The notes: a model not told the origin generated them from the sequence alone. 64,000 bases of DNA from UBA5078 sp040384465 (GCA_040384465.1 JAZKJF010000008.1:310001-374000), one strand, 5' to 3'. Positions 33,890 through 43,383 are shown, counted from the first letter of the stretch. A program made the numbers and translations.

Positions 33890-34097
33890 CGGTCCTGAAA
33901 GAGATTTGGCTTGAGGCGGCGGACTGTATTTGAACTTCCCGAAGCTGTCAACATGAGCAGCAACACGCTCGGCAACAAAGGCATTCAGCCACGAGTTGCA
34001 ACAAATCCTTACAGGCAGTGCTTAGCCCGAAAGACTGGGCTAGAATGCCAGAAAACAAGAACGCGGCCATCAGGTCGTGGCATCAGAGAATCTGCAC

Positions 34098-35603
34098 ATG
34101 AGCGCCCTTCACGGCAGGAACAGATTGCTGAAAACCCTCGCAAAGCGCTTCTCGCTGCTGGTGCTAACACTGGCTTGTCTGCATGACAACACACTCCTCG
34201 CCCAGCAGAATAATCCTACCGCGCCCAACGGCAGCGATACGCAACGCTCAATCGATCACGCCAACCGCATTGCAGAATATGAACACACCATCGAACAGTT
34301 GCAGAGTGAGTTCGGCCCCTACGACCAGCGCCTGATCGAGCCGCTTGCAAGCCTGACCCGAATGCTGATCGAGTCCGGCAATCACGACGACGCTGTGCCG
34401 CTGCTGGATCAGCAATTGCAGATCCATCGCATCAGCAACGGTCTGTATAGTGCTGCGCAGATCCCGGTGGTTCAAACTCTCTTGGAGCTGCGTTCAGCCG
34501 CCGGGGAATGGAACAGCGTCACCGATACTCTGCAATACCTGGCCTGGGTCTATCAACGAGATGAAACGCTGTCACCTTCCGAACAGCTCGCGGGCATTAA
34601 GGCACTGGGAGCATGGCACCTCAGAGCCCTGGGTAACGACGCTCAGGAGAGAGAGGCATTCCACCTCACAGAGCTGAGCAACATGGAGGAGCAAGCCACC
34701 GACATCGCCACCACCCATTACGGCGCCGGCAGTGTGGCACTGGCTCCTTATCTTTACGACGAAGCCCTGGCCTCTACGTATATCGCGCTCGCAATCATGA
34801 TGACCAGTGAGACTTCGCAGGAACTGATGCTGCTCACCGAGGGTATCCGCAGCCGCCCGCTGCGTGGCAGCGATCTGCCACCCGGCAGAGGACTGACCGA
34901 GATTGAAATAGAAGATCAGTATGGGTCCCGCGCCAGCACTGTCATTGAGCGCTCCTTCAAGAACAATATGGCGAAGAGTCTGCAGAAACTGAAGGAAGTT
35001 CGCGAGCTGTATGCGCAGAGTGGCAATCTGGAAGCGGAAGGTATGACGGTGATCGCGATGGGCGATGTCGCCCTGATGCGGCAACAGTACGAGAACAAAC
35101 CTGGCCATTTCGCGGGTGCGCGCAGAGGCAGCAGCACCCCGGGACCTGCGCTGGAATACTACAGAGAAGCTCTCGCATTGTTCGAAGAGGCGGGTATCCC
35201 TCCCGAACTCGTGGAGGCACTGACACGCTGCCCGGTGTTATTACCCATCACAGTCTTCCACGACACAGTAGAGGAAGCGAAACCCGATTGCCGTCATCAG
35301 GAGCAACCACCCCTCTACGATCTCGGGAATTACGATGTCATGTCGACGCTGATACCCGGGCTGGAAGATACCTCGGAGCCCTCCGACGGGCAGATGGAAG
35401 CGGTTCTGCTGTTTGGCGTCCGCACCAACGGCCAGGTCGGCGGTGCGGAGATCGCGCAGATCGAGCCGGATAACACAGCCAACCGCGTGCGGGCTCGCAA
35501 GCTCGCGGAAATCATGCAGTTCAGACCAGCCCTGCTTGGAGGTTCATCCAGCAGAACTGAGAATGTGCAGCTGCGCGTGCGGATGCCTGCTGCACAGCAG
35601 TAG
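34098..35603 (+). CDS. Exported TPR-like protein with TonB-C-like end
   Basis: 501 residues. A signal sequence (RLLKTLAKRFSLLVLTLACL, cleavage near LLA-QQN) is followed by long alpha-helical, TPR-like repeats (YEHTIEQLQSEFGPYDQRLI, DDAVPLLDQQLQIHRISNG, ALEYYREALALFEEAGIP). The last 100 residues (EAVLLFGVRTNGQVGGAEIA, then RVRARKLAEIMQFRPALLGG) resemble the TonB C-terminal fold found in periplasmic proteins. The start at 34098 is chosen over a GTG at 34077 because it leads directly into the signal sequence. A TAGAAT at 34041-34046 may be its -10. The role is unknown. Confidence 0.7.
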   Translation: MSALHGRNRLLKTLAKRFSLLVLTLACLHDNTLLAQQNNPTAPNGSDTQRSIDHANRIAEYEHTIEQLQSEFGPYDQRLIEPLASLTRMLIESGNHDDAVPLLDQQLQIHRISNGLYSAAQIPVVQTLLELRSAAGEWNSVTDTLQYLAWVYQRDETLSPSEQLAGIKALGAWHLRALGNDAQEREAFHLTELSNMEEQATDIATTHYGAGSVALAPYLYDEALASTYIALAIMMTSETSQELMLLTEGIRSRPLRGSDLPPGRGLTEIEIEDQYGSRASTVIERSFKNNMAKSLQKLKEVRELYAQSGNLEAEGMTVIAMGDVALMRQQYENKPGHFAGARRGSSTPGPALEYYREALALFEEAGIPPELVEALTRCPVLLPITVFHDTVEEAKPDCRHQEQPPLYDLGNYDVMSTLIPGLEDTSEPSDGQMEAVLLFGVRTNGQVGGAEIAQIEPDNTANRVRARKLAEIMQFRPALLGGSSSRTENVQLRVRMPAAQQ

Positions 35604-35604
35604 G

Positions 35605-36810
35605 CTAGCGCCGCTTCTCCAGAACTACACCCGCCTTCAGAAGCGCTTCCACCTCTGCGCTCGTCAGTCCGTACTCTGCCAGTATTTCCCGGGTGTGCTG
35701 ACCGAATTTCGGCGGCAGATGACGCAAGGCGCCGGGAGTGCGTGAAAACTTGATCGGCGTACCTGTCATGCGATACCAGTCCTGCTCGACATTCATGCCA
35801 CGGTGTTGTGTATGCGGATGTGCCACCACCTGTGCGGTGTCGTGAATCGGTCCGGCCGGGAGCCCTGCCTGCAACAGGCGCTCACATAATTCCGCGCCGT
35901 CGATCTTCATCAGATGCGATTCCAGCTCTGCCTTCAAATCAGCACGGTTGTTGACCCTATCAATGTTGTGGGTAAAGCGAGGATCGTCCGTCAACTCCCG
36001 ACACCCCAACTCTTCGCACAGCTTGGCAAACGCGCCGTTGTTGCCCGCACCGATGAAGATATTCACGGTGCGCGTTCGAAACGTGTCGTAAGGACTGATG
36101 TTGGGATGCGCGTTGCCAGTGGCAACCGGCACTTTCCCAGAGAACTTGTAATTGACGATATGGGGATGCATCAGCGACACGGCACAGTCGTAGAGCGTCA
36201 TGTCGATGTACTGCCCGAGTCCAGAGCGCTCACGCTCAGCCAGCGCCATCAGCAGCGCGACGGCAGTGTAAAGGCCTGTTCCCATATCCACCATGGCAAT
36301 GCCGAGCCGAGTCGGTTCACTCCCCTTCTCACCATTGACACTGAACCAGCCAGCCATGGCCTGGACGATGGCGTCATAGCCTGGGAAACCACCCAGTGGC
36401 CCGTCGGCACCAAAGCCACTGACCCGGCAGTGAATCAGACGTGGAAAGCGTTCGCGCAGCACGGCCTCATAACCCAAGCCCCATTTCTCCATAGTGCCAG
36501 GCTTGTAGTTCTCCAGCAGGATGTCGGCGCCGTCCAACAACTTCAGCAACAATTCCCGACCGGCAGGCTGGGTCAAATCCAGCCCCATGGCACGCTTGTT
36601 ACGATTCACACCGATGTAATAGGCGGCGTCACCTTCGTGGAAGGGTGGCCCCCAGTCACGCGTTTCATCCCCTTGCGGAGGCTCGATCTTGATGACTTCC
36701 GCACCGTGGTCGGCCAGTATCTGCGTGCAGTAAGGCCCTCCCAGGACCCGGGAGAGATCGATGATGCGTTTGCCGGTCAGGGCGCTGACTGCGGGAGCGG
36801 GCTTGTCCAT
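35605..36810 (-). CDS. CaiB/BaiF family (class III) CoA transferase
   Basis: 401 residues. LTGKRIIDLSRVLGGPYCTQ, HGAEVIKIEPPQGDETRDWGPP and the conserved aspartate D146 in GFPGYDAIVQAMAGW are family marks. The sequence is of the succinyl-CoA:acid CoA transferase type, more like human SUGCT/C7orf10 relatives than the paralogue at 21581; the acids exchanged are unknown. Its first 34 bases overlap the end of ubiC in another frame, so the two are likely co-transcribed. It converges with the TPR gene, one base apart. Confidence 0.9.
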   Translation of the reverse strand: MDKPAPAVSALTGKRIIDLSRVLGGPYCTQILADHGAEVIKIEPPQGDETRDWGPPFHEGDAAYYIGVNRNKRAMGLDLTQPAGRELLLKLLDGADILLENYKPGTMEKWGLGYEAVLRERFPRLIHCRVSGFGADGPLGGFPGYDAIVQAMAGWFSVNGEKGSEPTRLGIAMVDMGTGLYTAVALLMALAERERSGLGQYIDMTLYDCAVSLMHPHIVNYKFSGKVPVATGNAHPNISPYDTFRTRTVNIFIGAGNNGAFAKLCEELGCRELTDDPRFTHNIDRVNNRADLKAELESHLMKIDGAELCERLLQAGLPAGPIHDTAQVVAHPHTQHRGMNVEQDWYRMTGTPIKFSRTPGALRHLPPKFGQHTREILAEYGLTSAEVEALLKAGVVLEKRR

Positions 36811-37370
36811 GGCATGGATTCCGGAAGAGAGAGCGCTGGCAGAAAGAACTCCGCAACCAGCAGGGGCCGGTCATAGAGATGAAAGAGTGAACGGCGCCCC
36901 CAGAGAGCGCCGGTGTGCGTCAGCTCCAATTGATCGCGGCGCAATTGTGGATGTCGAAACAGGAACTCGCCCAGCGGCTTGTCATTGAGCGTACGCAGGC
37001 GTTTGAGCGGCCCCTGCATGCTGCTCACAGGGATCAGCGAATGGGCGGCGACCCAAGGAGTGTCACCACATCGAAGGAGCACTCGCCGTGACCACATGCG
37101 TTCCCGCGCCACATGCGCATCGAAACACTGCAGCAAGGCCGGAGACTGCTTTCTAACCCAGCCTTCTTCCAGAACACACACATTGAAACGTCCGGGTACC
37201 GCCATGCTGGCGCAGCGCTCTTTGAGCCGCTGCGTGAGGGAACCAGGATCCAGCAACCAAGACTGCCAGATCGGTTCCGGATGCGGCAAGACCTGACTGG
37301 CGGGACGCCAACGCAGCTCGCGGCTCACGAGACTGAGGACCGAGTTTTCCAGAGAGATCAAATCGTTCAC
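36777..37370 (-). CDS. ubiC: Chorismate pyruvate-lyase
   Basis: 197 residues. UbiC splits chorismate into 4-hydroxybenzoate and pyruvate, the first step committed to ubiquinone. Recognisable segments are WLLDPGSLTQRLKERC, WSRRVLLRCGDTPWVAAHSLIPVSS, KPLGEFLF and THTGALWGRRSLFHLYDRPLLVAEFFLP, including the conserved product-binding arginine and the C-terminal glutamate (AEFFLP). ubiA is not adjacent, unlike in enterobacteria. It fits with ispB at 8333 in the same biosynthetic goal. Confidence 0.93.
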   Translation of the reverse strand: MNDLISLENSVLSLVSRELRWRPASQVLPHPEPIWQSWLLDPGSLTQRLKERCASMAVPGRFNVCVLEEGWVRKQSPALLQCFDAHVARERMWSRRVLLRCGDTPWVAAHSLIPVSSMQGPLKRLRTLNDKPLGEFLFRHPQLRRDQLELTHTGALWGRRSLFHLYDRPLLVAEFFLPALSLPESMPWTSPLPQSAP

Positions 37371-37393
37371 TGCAATTGGGACTCCGCGAATGC

Positions 37394-37428
37394 AAAAACC
37401 CCTGCCGCACTTTCATGCGGCAGGGGTT
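37394..37428 (-). terminator. Terminator of the ompA-like gene
   Basis: Arms AACCCCTGCCGCA (37397-37409) and TGCGGCAGGGGTT (37416-37428), 6-base loop, then TTTTT on the minus strand. It lies 32 bases after the ompA-like stop and just before ubiC. Confidence 0.88.
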
Positions 37429-37460
37429 CGATTACAGCTCACCGTTAAAGGCAGCAGGAC

Positions 37461-38537
37461 TCAGCGTGGTTCGAAACGCTGCAGCGTAGAAGAGATCACG
37501 CTCTGTACGCGACGGTTCTGAGCACGGCCTTCGGCAGTGTCGTTCGTGGCCACTGGGCGGGATTCCCCAAACCCTTGCGCACTCACTTTGCCTGGAGCAA
37601 TACCGAACCGCTCGATCAAGACCTGACGCACGGCATTCACACGACGATCAGACAGATCTTCGTTGTACTCTGCAGTACCTTGCGCATCTGTGTGACCTTC
37701 CAGTGCGGCGATCGTGTCAGGATTGGCGTTCAGGAAGTCCGCGACGCGTTGGATTTCGTCGTTGTATTCCGGTTTGACCACTGCCTGATCGAAATCGAAC
37801 TGAACGTTCAGGTCGATACGGGCCACTTCTTCCACCACAATGGAACAACCGGTGTTATCAACGCGGTGAGTACGCGGGGTATCCGCACATGCATCACGGC
37901 CGTCGGGTACACCGTCGCCGTCCTGATCAGGAGCAGCAGGGGCTGCTGGCGCTGCGGGAGCGGCCGGTGCGGCTGCACGTGCAGGAGCCGGAGCTGATGC
38001 AGGAGCGGAAGGCGTTGAACTGTTGCCGCCGAAGCTGAACACCAGTGCTGTATCGATACCGTAGTCATGGTAATGCTCGTCCATGCCCCAGAATTTTCTG
38101 ACTGCTGTTCTCCAGACCAGGTTGTCGTTGATCTGATATTTAACACCGGCACCGGCATCATATACAGTTTCTTCGTTCTGGCTGAAACGGTTGTGGCCAA
38201 CACCGCCAACGACGAAAGTCGACAATGCGCCAATGTTGTAATCCAGGTTATAGAGCAGGTCGAGACGAGTGTGGAACACATCGTCATCAGGACCTGTACC
38301 GTCCAGATCCATATCAAATACATTGAGTTCACCGCTCAGTTTGTCGGTGAAATCATAACCCAGGCCCAACGTGAATCCGGTCTCATCGTCCAGCAGCCGA
38401 TCCTTGTCGTAATCCATCCACTGCAGACCAGGGGCAATATAGAACTGTCCGGCGTCCGCAAGGGCCGCGCTGGGTGCTATAACGCCGACGCCTGCGGCGA
38501 ACATCAGACTCAATGCTGTCAGGTAAGTTTTTTTCAT
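37461..38537 (-). CDS. OmpA/OprF-family outer membrane protein
   Basis: 358 residues. Signal peptide MKKTYLTALSLMFAAGVGVI...ALA, then an eight-strand beta-barrel (about 28-195), a proline/alanine-rich hinge with repeated APAAPA (about 200-225), a calcium-binding-type DQDGDGVPDGRDAC loop with a nearby second Cys, and a C-terminal OmpA peptidoglycan-binding domain (FDFDQAVVKPEYNDEIQRVA, GHTDAQGTAEYNEDLSDRR). It ties the outer membrane to peptidoglycan. AAAGGAGAG precedes the ATG at 38537. Longer frames upstream are not used because they run through the promoter. Confidence 0.93.
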   Translation of the reverse strand: MKKTYLTALSLMFAAGVGVIAPSAALADAGQFYIAPGLQWMDYDKDRLLDDETGFTLGLGYDFTDKLSGELNVFDMDLDGTGPDDDVFHTRLDLLYNLDYNIGALSTFVVGGVGHNRFSQNEETVYDAGAGVKYQINDNLVWRTAVRKFWGMDEHYHDYGIDTALVFSFGGNSSTPSAPASAPAPARAAAPAAPAAPAAPAAPDQDGDGVPDGRDACADTPRTHRVDNTGCSIVVEEVARIDLNVQFDFDQAVVKPEYNDEIQRVADFLNANPDTIAALEGHTDAQGTAEYNEDLSDRRVNAVRQVLIERFGIAPGKVSAQGFGESRPVATNDTAEGRAQNRRVQSVISSTLQRFEPR

Positions 38538-38577
38538 GGCCTCTCCTTTGGTGTATCCAAGTGTAAAAAACGCGGCA

Positions 38578-38583
38578 ATTATA
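38578..38583 (-). promoter_or_regulatory. -10 element of the ompA-like gene
   Basis: A perfect TATAAT on the minus strand about 40 bases before the start codon. The -35 region is weak (no good TTGACA at 16-18 bases). Confidence 0.5.
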
Positions 38584-38722
38584 GCCCACGCGCCCAGAGA
38601 ATGCGTAGCGAATTCCTCGCAACAGCTATTGATCAGCAAATTTGTGATCTGTTTGGCGATTTCTGCACGCACTTCTTGCCAAATCTTCACCCCTTTTTTC
38701 ATGAACCCAGACCTCACCCCGA

Positions 38723-38789
38723 CTGTCCACAAATTGCAATAAAACTGTCATTTACATGACGCACAACTGCAACATTGCCGCACTAGCAT
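38723..38789 (+). promoter_or_regulatory. PhoB-box array and -10 for the beta-helix protein
   Basis: Seven-base elements at 11-base pitch: CTGTCCA (38723), TTGCAAT (38734), CTGTCAT (38745), ATGACGC (38756, poor) and CTGCAAC (38767-38773). Between them are the spacers CAAA, AAAA, TTAC and ACAA. The Pho-box consensus is CTGTCAT repeats with 4-base AT-rich spacers. TAGCAT at 38784-38789 follows the last element after 10 bases, the spacing seen in PhoB-activated promoters. Confidence 0.7.
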
Positions 38790-38850
38790 GAGCCCTGACC
38801 AAATTTACCATGCAATCGTCCTATCACAGGACCTGACCTCAGGAGCCATC

Positions 38851-40629
38851 ATGAACTTCAATCGCAAACAACTTTTTACTGGCATCGCCGCTGCAACCTT
38901 TGGGCTATCTGCATTGCTGGTGCAGGCTGCTGAACCCACCTTGACAGTCGCCACGGCCAACGGTGCCGCAACCACCGCAACATTCACTGGTGGAGCGACC
39001 ATCAATAACGGTTCCACCTACGCGACATCAGCCGCCAGCAGCGCTGCGATCGATGTGACAGGCACTATCAACGTAGCAGCAGCAGATGTCGGCAAAACCG
39101 GCGGACTGATTGCTCTTGTACAGATTCCCGGACTGGGCGCATTCAAAATGGTCTCTGGCGGACTTTTCCTGCCTTGGAACGGCCAAGTAAGCGGACTCTC
39201 TCCCTTTGCTGTCAAGAAGCTGGGCACACAGGAACGTATCACGGTGATGAACGACCTGATTGGTGCCAACTCAAGCCTGGCAGGTCTGGATTTCCAGGTC
39301 TATTTCGGCTACTACACTAACAACAACATCAGCACTCTCGCGTACACCAGCTCTCCCGTGAGCTTTTCGATTGCCGCTACGCCTGCCGCTGGCTGCCCGA
39401 CCAACACCAGAGCCTCTACCACTGGCGCCACTCACGAAGGCAAACCAGTTTGTGTGTTGACAGGCAGACTCACCAGCAACACTCACCTGAACGCGAATAA
39501 CGTTTACCTGCTGGACGGCGCCGTTTTTGTCGGTGGAGACAACACCACTCCCGCGACGCTGACTATCGATGCAGGTACCAAGGTCATCGCTCCGGTAGGA
39601 TTGAACTTCCTAGTGGTCAGCCGTGGTTCCAAGCTCATGGCCAACGGCAGCGAAGCCGCTCCGATTGTCTTTACTTACGACGACGAAGCGAACGCGACTG
39701 CTACCACAACCGGTCGCTGGGGTGGTCTGATCATCAACGGTAACGCACCAGTGAATGGTTGTGCTGCTGGTACAGCGCTGTGCGAGCTGGAAGGCGAGGG
39801 CTCTACAGGCAAATACGGCGGCAACACTCCGACTGACAGTAGCGGCGTTCTCAGCTATGTCATCGTCAAGTATCCCGGCCAGAACATCACTCCGACCAAC
39901 GAGCTGAATGGCATTGCATTCCAGGGTGTTGGTAGCGGCACCGTCGTTGACTACGTTCAGGTACACGGCAGTTCCGATGACGGTGTCGAGTTCTTCGGCG
40001 GCTCTGTGAATGCCAAACACTTGATTCTGACCAGCAACGAAGACGATTCGTTCGACTGGACCTTCGGTTGGAACGGCAAAGTACAGCACGCAGTAATCAA
40101 GCAACGTACTGGCAACGGCGACCGTGGCATCGAGGCTGATAACAATGAGTTCGCTTTCGACTCACTGCCACGCTCCAAACCGACTCTGGCCAATTTCACT
40201 TTCATCGGCAAAGGTGTCGGTGGTCGAGGTATGGAATTGCGTCGCGGTACTGGTGCGAACATTCACAACGCTGTCGTGACTGGTTTCGACACTTACTGTC
40301 TGGACATCAACGATAACGCCACGTTCACCAACGGCGGCGCCAGTGCGACGACGCTGACCGGCCAGCTCACGATGACCAACACTCGCTTCTCCTGTGCCGT
40401 CAACTTCCTTGAGTCTGGCACAGACCCATGGCTGACCTCTGCCTGGTTCAGCGGTCAGGCTGGCAACAGCACTGGCACTGCGGATCTCTCGGGTGTCGTG
40501 AACGGCCCGACACTGAACGCGTTGACAGCGGCCACTTTGAGCGATGCTTTCTTCGACAAAGTGACACACATCGGTGCGGTGAAAAGCGCAGCAACCGACT
40601 GGACTGCGGGCTGGATGTTCGGTAACTGA
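38851..40629 (+). CDS. Secreted beta-helix-like protein, predicted PhoB-controlled
   Basis: 592 residues, signal peptide MNFNRKQLFTGIAAATFGLS...QA. An N-terminal region of about 175 residues leads into a parallel beta-helix-like part from about 215, with repeating turns (NVYLLDGAVFVGG, LTIDAGTKVIAPVG, VVSRGSKLMANGSEAAPIVF, VQVHGSSDDGVEFFGG, AVIKQRTGNGDRGIEADNN). Six cysteines could make three disulphides. I know no enzyme signature. Proteins of this look occur beside TonB-dependent receptors. AGGAG precedes the ATG. A Pho-type promoter and the downstream receptor suggest a surface or secreted role in capturing a phosphorus source; this is inference. Confidence 0.72.
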   Translation: MNFNRKQLFTGIAAATFGLSALLVQAAEPTLTVATANGAATTATFTGGATINNGSTYATSAASSAAIDVTGTINVAAADVGKTGGLIALVQIPGLGAFKMVSGGLFLPWNGQVSGLSPFAVKKLGTQERITVMNDLIGANSSLAGLDFQVYFGYYTNNNISTLAYTSSPVSFSIAATPAAGCPTNTRASTTGATHEGKPVCVLTGRLTSNTHLNANNVYLLDGAVFVGGDNTTPATLTIDAGTKVIAPVGLNFLVVSRGSKLMANGSEAAPIVFTYDDEANATATTTGRWGGLIINGNAPVNGCAAGTALCELEGEGSTGKYGGNTPTDSSGVLSYVIVKYPGQNITPTNELNGIAFQGVGSGTVVDYVQVHGSSDDGVEFFGGSVNAKHLILTSNEDDSFDWTFGWNGKVQHAVIKQRTGNGDRGIEADNNEFAFDSLPRSKPTLANFTFIGKGVGGRGMELRRGTGANIHNAVVTGFDTYCLDINDNATFTNGGASATTLTGQLTMTNTRFSCAVNFLESGTDPWLTSAWFSGQAGNSTGTADLSGVVNGPTLNALTAATLSDAFFDKVTHIGAVKSAATDWTAGWMFGN

Positions 40630-40657
40630 TCGCAGGACGCTTTCAAAACCGCAGTAA

Positions 40658-40688
40658 CAAGGGGCGCCAATGGCGCCCCTTGTCTTTT
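40658..40688 (+). terminator. Terminator after the beta-helix gene
   Basis: CAAGGGGCGCC (40658-40668), an AAT loop and GGCGCCCCTTG (40672-40682), then TCTTTT. It separates the beta-helix transcript from the TonB receptor, which has its own promoter. Confidence 0.88.
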
Positions 40689-40741
40689 AACGGAAATAAA
40701 AATTCCACAATTTTGCAACAATCTCTGCCAATTTGACCTTT

Positions 40742-40775
40742 CTGAAATATTTCTGTCATGTCCGCTCATTACAAT
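40742..40775 (+). promoter_or_regulatory. PhoB box and -10 for the TonB-dependent receptor
   Basis: CTGAAAT ATTT CTGTCAT (40742-40759), 10 bases, then TACAAT (40770-40775). Spacing matches PhoB-activated promoters exactly, and the -10 differs from TATAAT at one base. Confidence 0.75.
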
Positions 40776-40818
40776 TAGCTCGAATTCCAGATAAACCTCT
40801 TACTACGGACACGCCACT

Positions 40819-43383
40819 ATGATCAAACGCGCTCTTCCTGCTGCAATCGCCATTGCGCTGAGCAATATGACTGTCATCGCCCAAGAGTTGGACAGCACTT
40901 CCGCCGCCTCTGCAGGTGGATCGACAATCGAAGCGAACACTTCGCAAATTGAAGAAATCGCTGTGATCGGGCGTTATGTGCCTGACGAGAAACGCAGCAC
41001 ATCTGCACTCTCCAGCGTCCTCAGCAACGAAGAATTCGCACGTTCAGGCGACACCAATATCGCGGAAGGACTGAAGCGCGTAGCCGGTATCAGTCTGGTA
41101 GGCGGCAAGTATGTGTATGTTCGCGGCCTGGGCGAAAGATACTCTTCTGCACTTCTGAACGGTTCCAGTATGCCGAGTCCAGAACCACTGAATCGTGTCA
41201 TTCCACTCGACCTGTTTCCCAATGCCATCATGGACAGTGTCGTCGTGCAAAAGACCTACTCCGCACAGTTCCCGAGTGAATTCGGCGGCGGTGTTCTGCA
41301 GATGAAAACCAAAAAGAGCAGCGACGAATTCTTCTTCAACATCAGCAGCTCAGTAGGCATGACTGACGGCGCCACTTTCGAAAAAGGGCGTCAGGCTCAG
41401 ACTGGAGACAAAGACTGGCTCGGTTACGATGACGGCGCGCGTGACATTCCTGCTCTGCTGAAACAGGCAACCGCCAATGGGCAACGTCTGCAGCGCAAAA
41501 ACCCCTACCTCGATACCGGTGGCTACACCACTACAGAGCTGCAAGCCATCGGCCAGAGCCTCAATACCGATTACGATATGAACGGCAAGACACTGCCTGT
41601 AGATGCTGGCGCGACCGTGTCGCTGGGCAACTTTCACGACATTGGTGAATACCGCTTCAACTACCTCGCTGCGGTCGATTACAAAAACAGCTGGGACAAT
41701 CACGAAATTGAACGTAATTCTTACAAAGTCAGTGGCATCGACGAACTGGTGAGAGAGAATGCTTTCACCTACTATGGCACTGAAAACAACGTTGATATCA
41801 GCTCCATTTTCTCTACCGGACTGGCGCTTTCAGAGAATCATTCGTTGAGCACAACCAGCATCATTCTGCGTCAATCCGACAACATTGCCGGCGAGCAGAT
41901 CGGCTACTTTGGTGATGAAGGATTGGACAGCAAAATAGCCGAGATCGAGTTCATCGAGCGCGAACTGCTGTCGAATCAATTACAAGGCGATCACTACTTC
42001 CCTGATGCCAACGAATTGACTGTCACCTGGCGCTATAACCGCGCCACAGCAGACCGCAATGCGCCGGATACTCGTGAATATCGTTATGATCTCATCGATG
42101 ATGAATACCGTTTCAATCTGCGTTCTGACGGCAATGTCCGTCGCTACAGCGAACTGGCTGACCTCAACACTGAGTATGCAGTGGATACCAACGCGGTGTT
42201 TTACGGACCTCTGGACGCCACGATCATCGTCTCCGGTGGTTATGCGAAACAGGACAGCGAGCGCGACTACGAGATTCGCCGCTTCAGCTTCTTCGAGCTG
42301 GGTGATGTGGTGAATGAACCCGGCTTCCTCAACCAACCGCTCTCGGCAATTCTGGCCCCTCAGAACATCAGTGAGGAAGGTTTCGAGTTGCGCGAAACGA
42401 CACGACCAACTGACACCTATGCAGCTACACGCGCACTGGAAGCCTGGTACCTGCAGACAGAGTTGAATTTTTCCGACAGGATTCAATTGCTGGCGGGTGT
42501 CAGACAGGAAGATTATCAGCAGAATGTCAGCACGTTTGATCTGTTCCGCCCTGCCACCAGTATCGGCGCGGAACTGGCGAGCAGTGATCTTTTACCGGGA
42601 GTGACAGCGACTTACATTCTCGACAATCACCAGTTCCGCCTTGGCTACAGCGAGACAACGTCACGTCCTGATTTCCGTGAACTCTCGCCTGCCAGTTTCA
42701 CGAATCCGGTCACTGGCTATGAAATGGTGGGGAATCCCGACCTGCGCATCGCCAGTATCAAAAACTACGATATGCGCTGGGAGTGGTACCTCAATGGTAG
42801 CGACAGCGTGTCTGTCGGGCTGTTCCTGAAGAACTTCGACTCGCCCATTGAGTCAGTCGTGCAACCGGGCGCCAACAGCGCGCGCAGCTACATCAATGCC
42901 GAGTCCGCCGAGAACAAGGGTGTCGAGTTTGAATTCCGCAAACAGTTCGATTTCCTCGGCGAGCGCTGGGAGAACTTCTATGCCTCCAGCAATATCTCCT
43001 ACATAGAGTCCGAGGTCACCATTGGCGTCACAGAGCAGAATATTCTGACCAACAGCTCGCGCCCGCTGCAGGGGCAATCAGATTGGCTGTTCAACGGTCA
43101 GCTCGGTTATGACGACTTCAATGGCCTCACGGCGACACTGTTGTACAACTATGTCGGCGACCGTATTTACGAAGTAGGCATTCTGGGCGCACCAGACCTG
43201 ATCGAAGAAGCACGCGGCGAATTGGATCTGGTGATCATCAAAGAATTCGGTGAACACTGGAAGCTCAATGTGAAGGCTCAGAATCTGCTTGATGAGCGCA
43301 AACAGATCACCCAAGGTGGATTGGTGGCAACCGGTTACTCCGAAGGCCGTACAGCGAGCCTGAAAATGGAGTATCGTTTCTGA
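40819..43383 (+). CDS. TonB-dependent outer membrane receptor, predicted PhoB-controlled
   Basis: 854 residues. It has a signal peptide (MIKRALPAAIAIALSNMTVIA-QE), a TonB-box-like segment (IEEIAVIGRY, about 43-52), a plug domain (LKRVAGISLVGGKYVYVRGL, SVVVQKTYSAQFPSEFGGGV) and a 22-strand-type barrel ending in aromatic F (KMEYRF). The energised channel imports a scarce ligand. The Pho-type promoter and the phoB neighbour make a phosphorus-containing ligand likely; iron-siderophore import is less likely. The ligand cannot be read from the sequence. Its secreted partner is probably the beta-helix protein upstream. Confidence 0.93.
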   Translation: MIKRALPAAIAIALSNMTVIAQELDSTSAASAGGSTIEANTSQIEEIAVIGRYVPDEKRSTSALSSVLSNEEFARSGDTNIAEGLKRVAGISLVGGKYVYVRGLGERYSSALLNGSSMPSPEPLNRVIPLDLFPNAIMDSVVVQKTYSAQFPSEFGGGVLQMKTKKSSDEFFFNISSSVGMTDGATFEKGRQAQTGDKDWLGYDDGARDIPALLKQATANGQRLQRKNPYLDTGGYTTTELQAIGQSLNTDYDMNGKTLPVDAGATVSLGNFHDIGEYRFNYLAAVDYKNSWDNHEIERNSYKVSGIDELVRENAFTYYGTENNVDISSIFSTGLALSENHSLSTTSIILRQSDNIAGEQIGYFGDEGLDSKIAEIEFIERELLSNQLQGDHYFPDANELTVTWRYNRATADRNAPDTREYRYDLIDDEYRFNLRSDGNVRRYSELADLNTEYAVDTNAVFYGPLDATIIVSGGYAKQDSERDYEIRRFSFFELGDVVNEPGFLNQPLSAILAPQNISEEGFELRETTRPTDTYAATRALEAWYLQTELNFSDRIQLLAGVRQEDYQQNVSTFDLFRPATSIGAELASSDLLPGVTATYILDNHQFRLGYSETTSRPDFRELSPASFTNPVTGYEMVGNPDLRIASIKNYDMRWEWYLNGSDSVSVGLFLKNFDSPIESVVQPGANSARSYINAESAENKGVEFEFRKQFDFLGERWENFYASSNISYIESEVTIGVTEQNILTNSSRPLQGQSDWLFNGQLGYDDFNGLTATLLYNYVGDRIYEVGILGAPDLIEEARGELDLVIIKEFGEHWKLNVKAQNLLDERKQITQGGLVATGYSEGRTASLKMEYRF

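Noticed and set aside
38745..38762. CTGTCAT-TTAC-ATGACGC read as a palindromic operator
   Set aside because: The direct-repeat reading at 11-bp pitch explains more bases and fits the position before the -10, so a Pho-box array is preferred.
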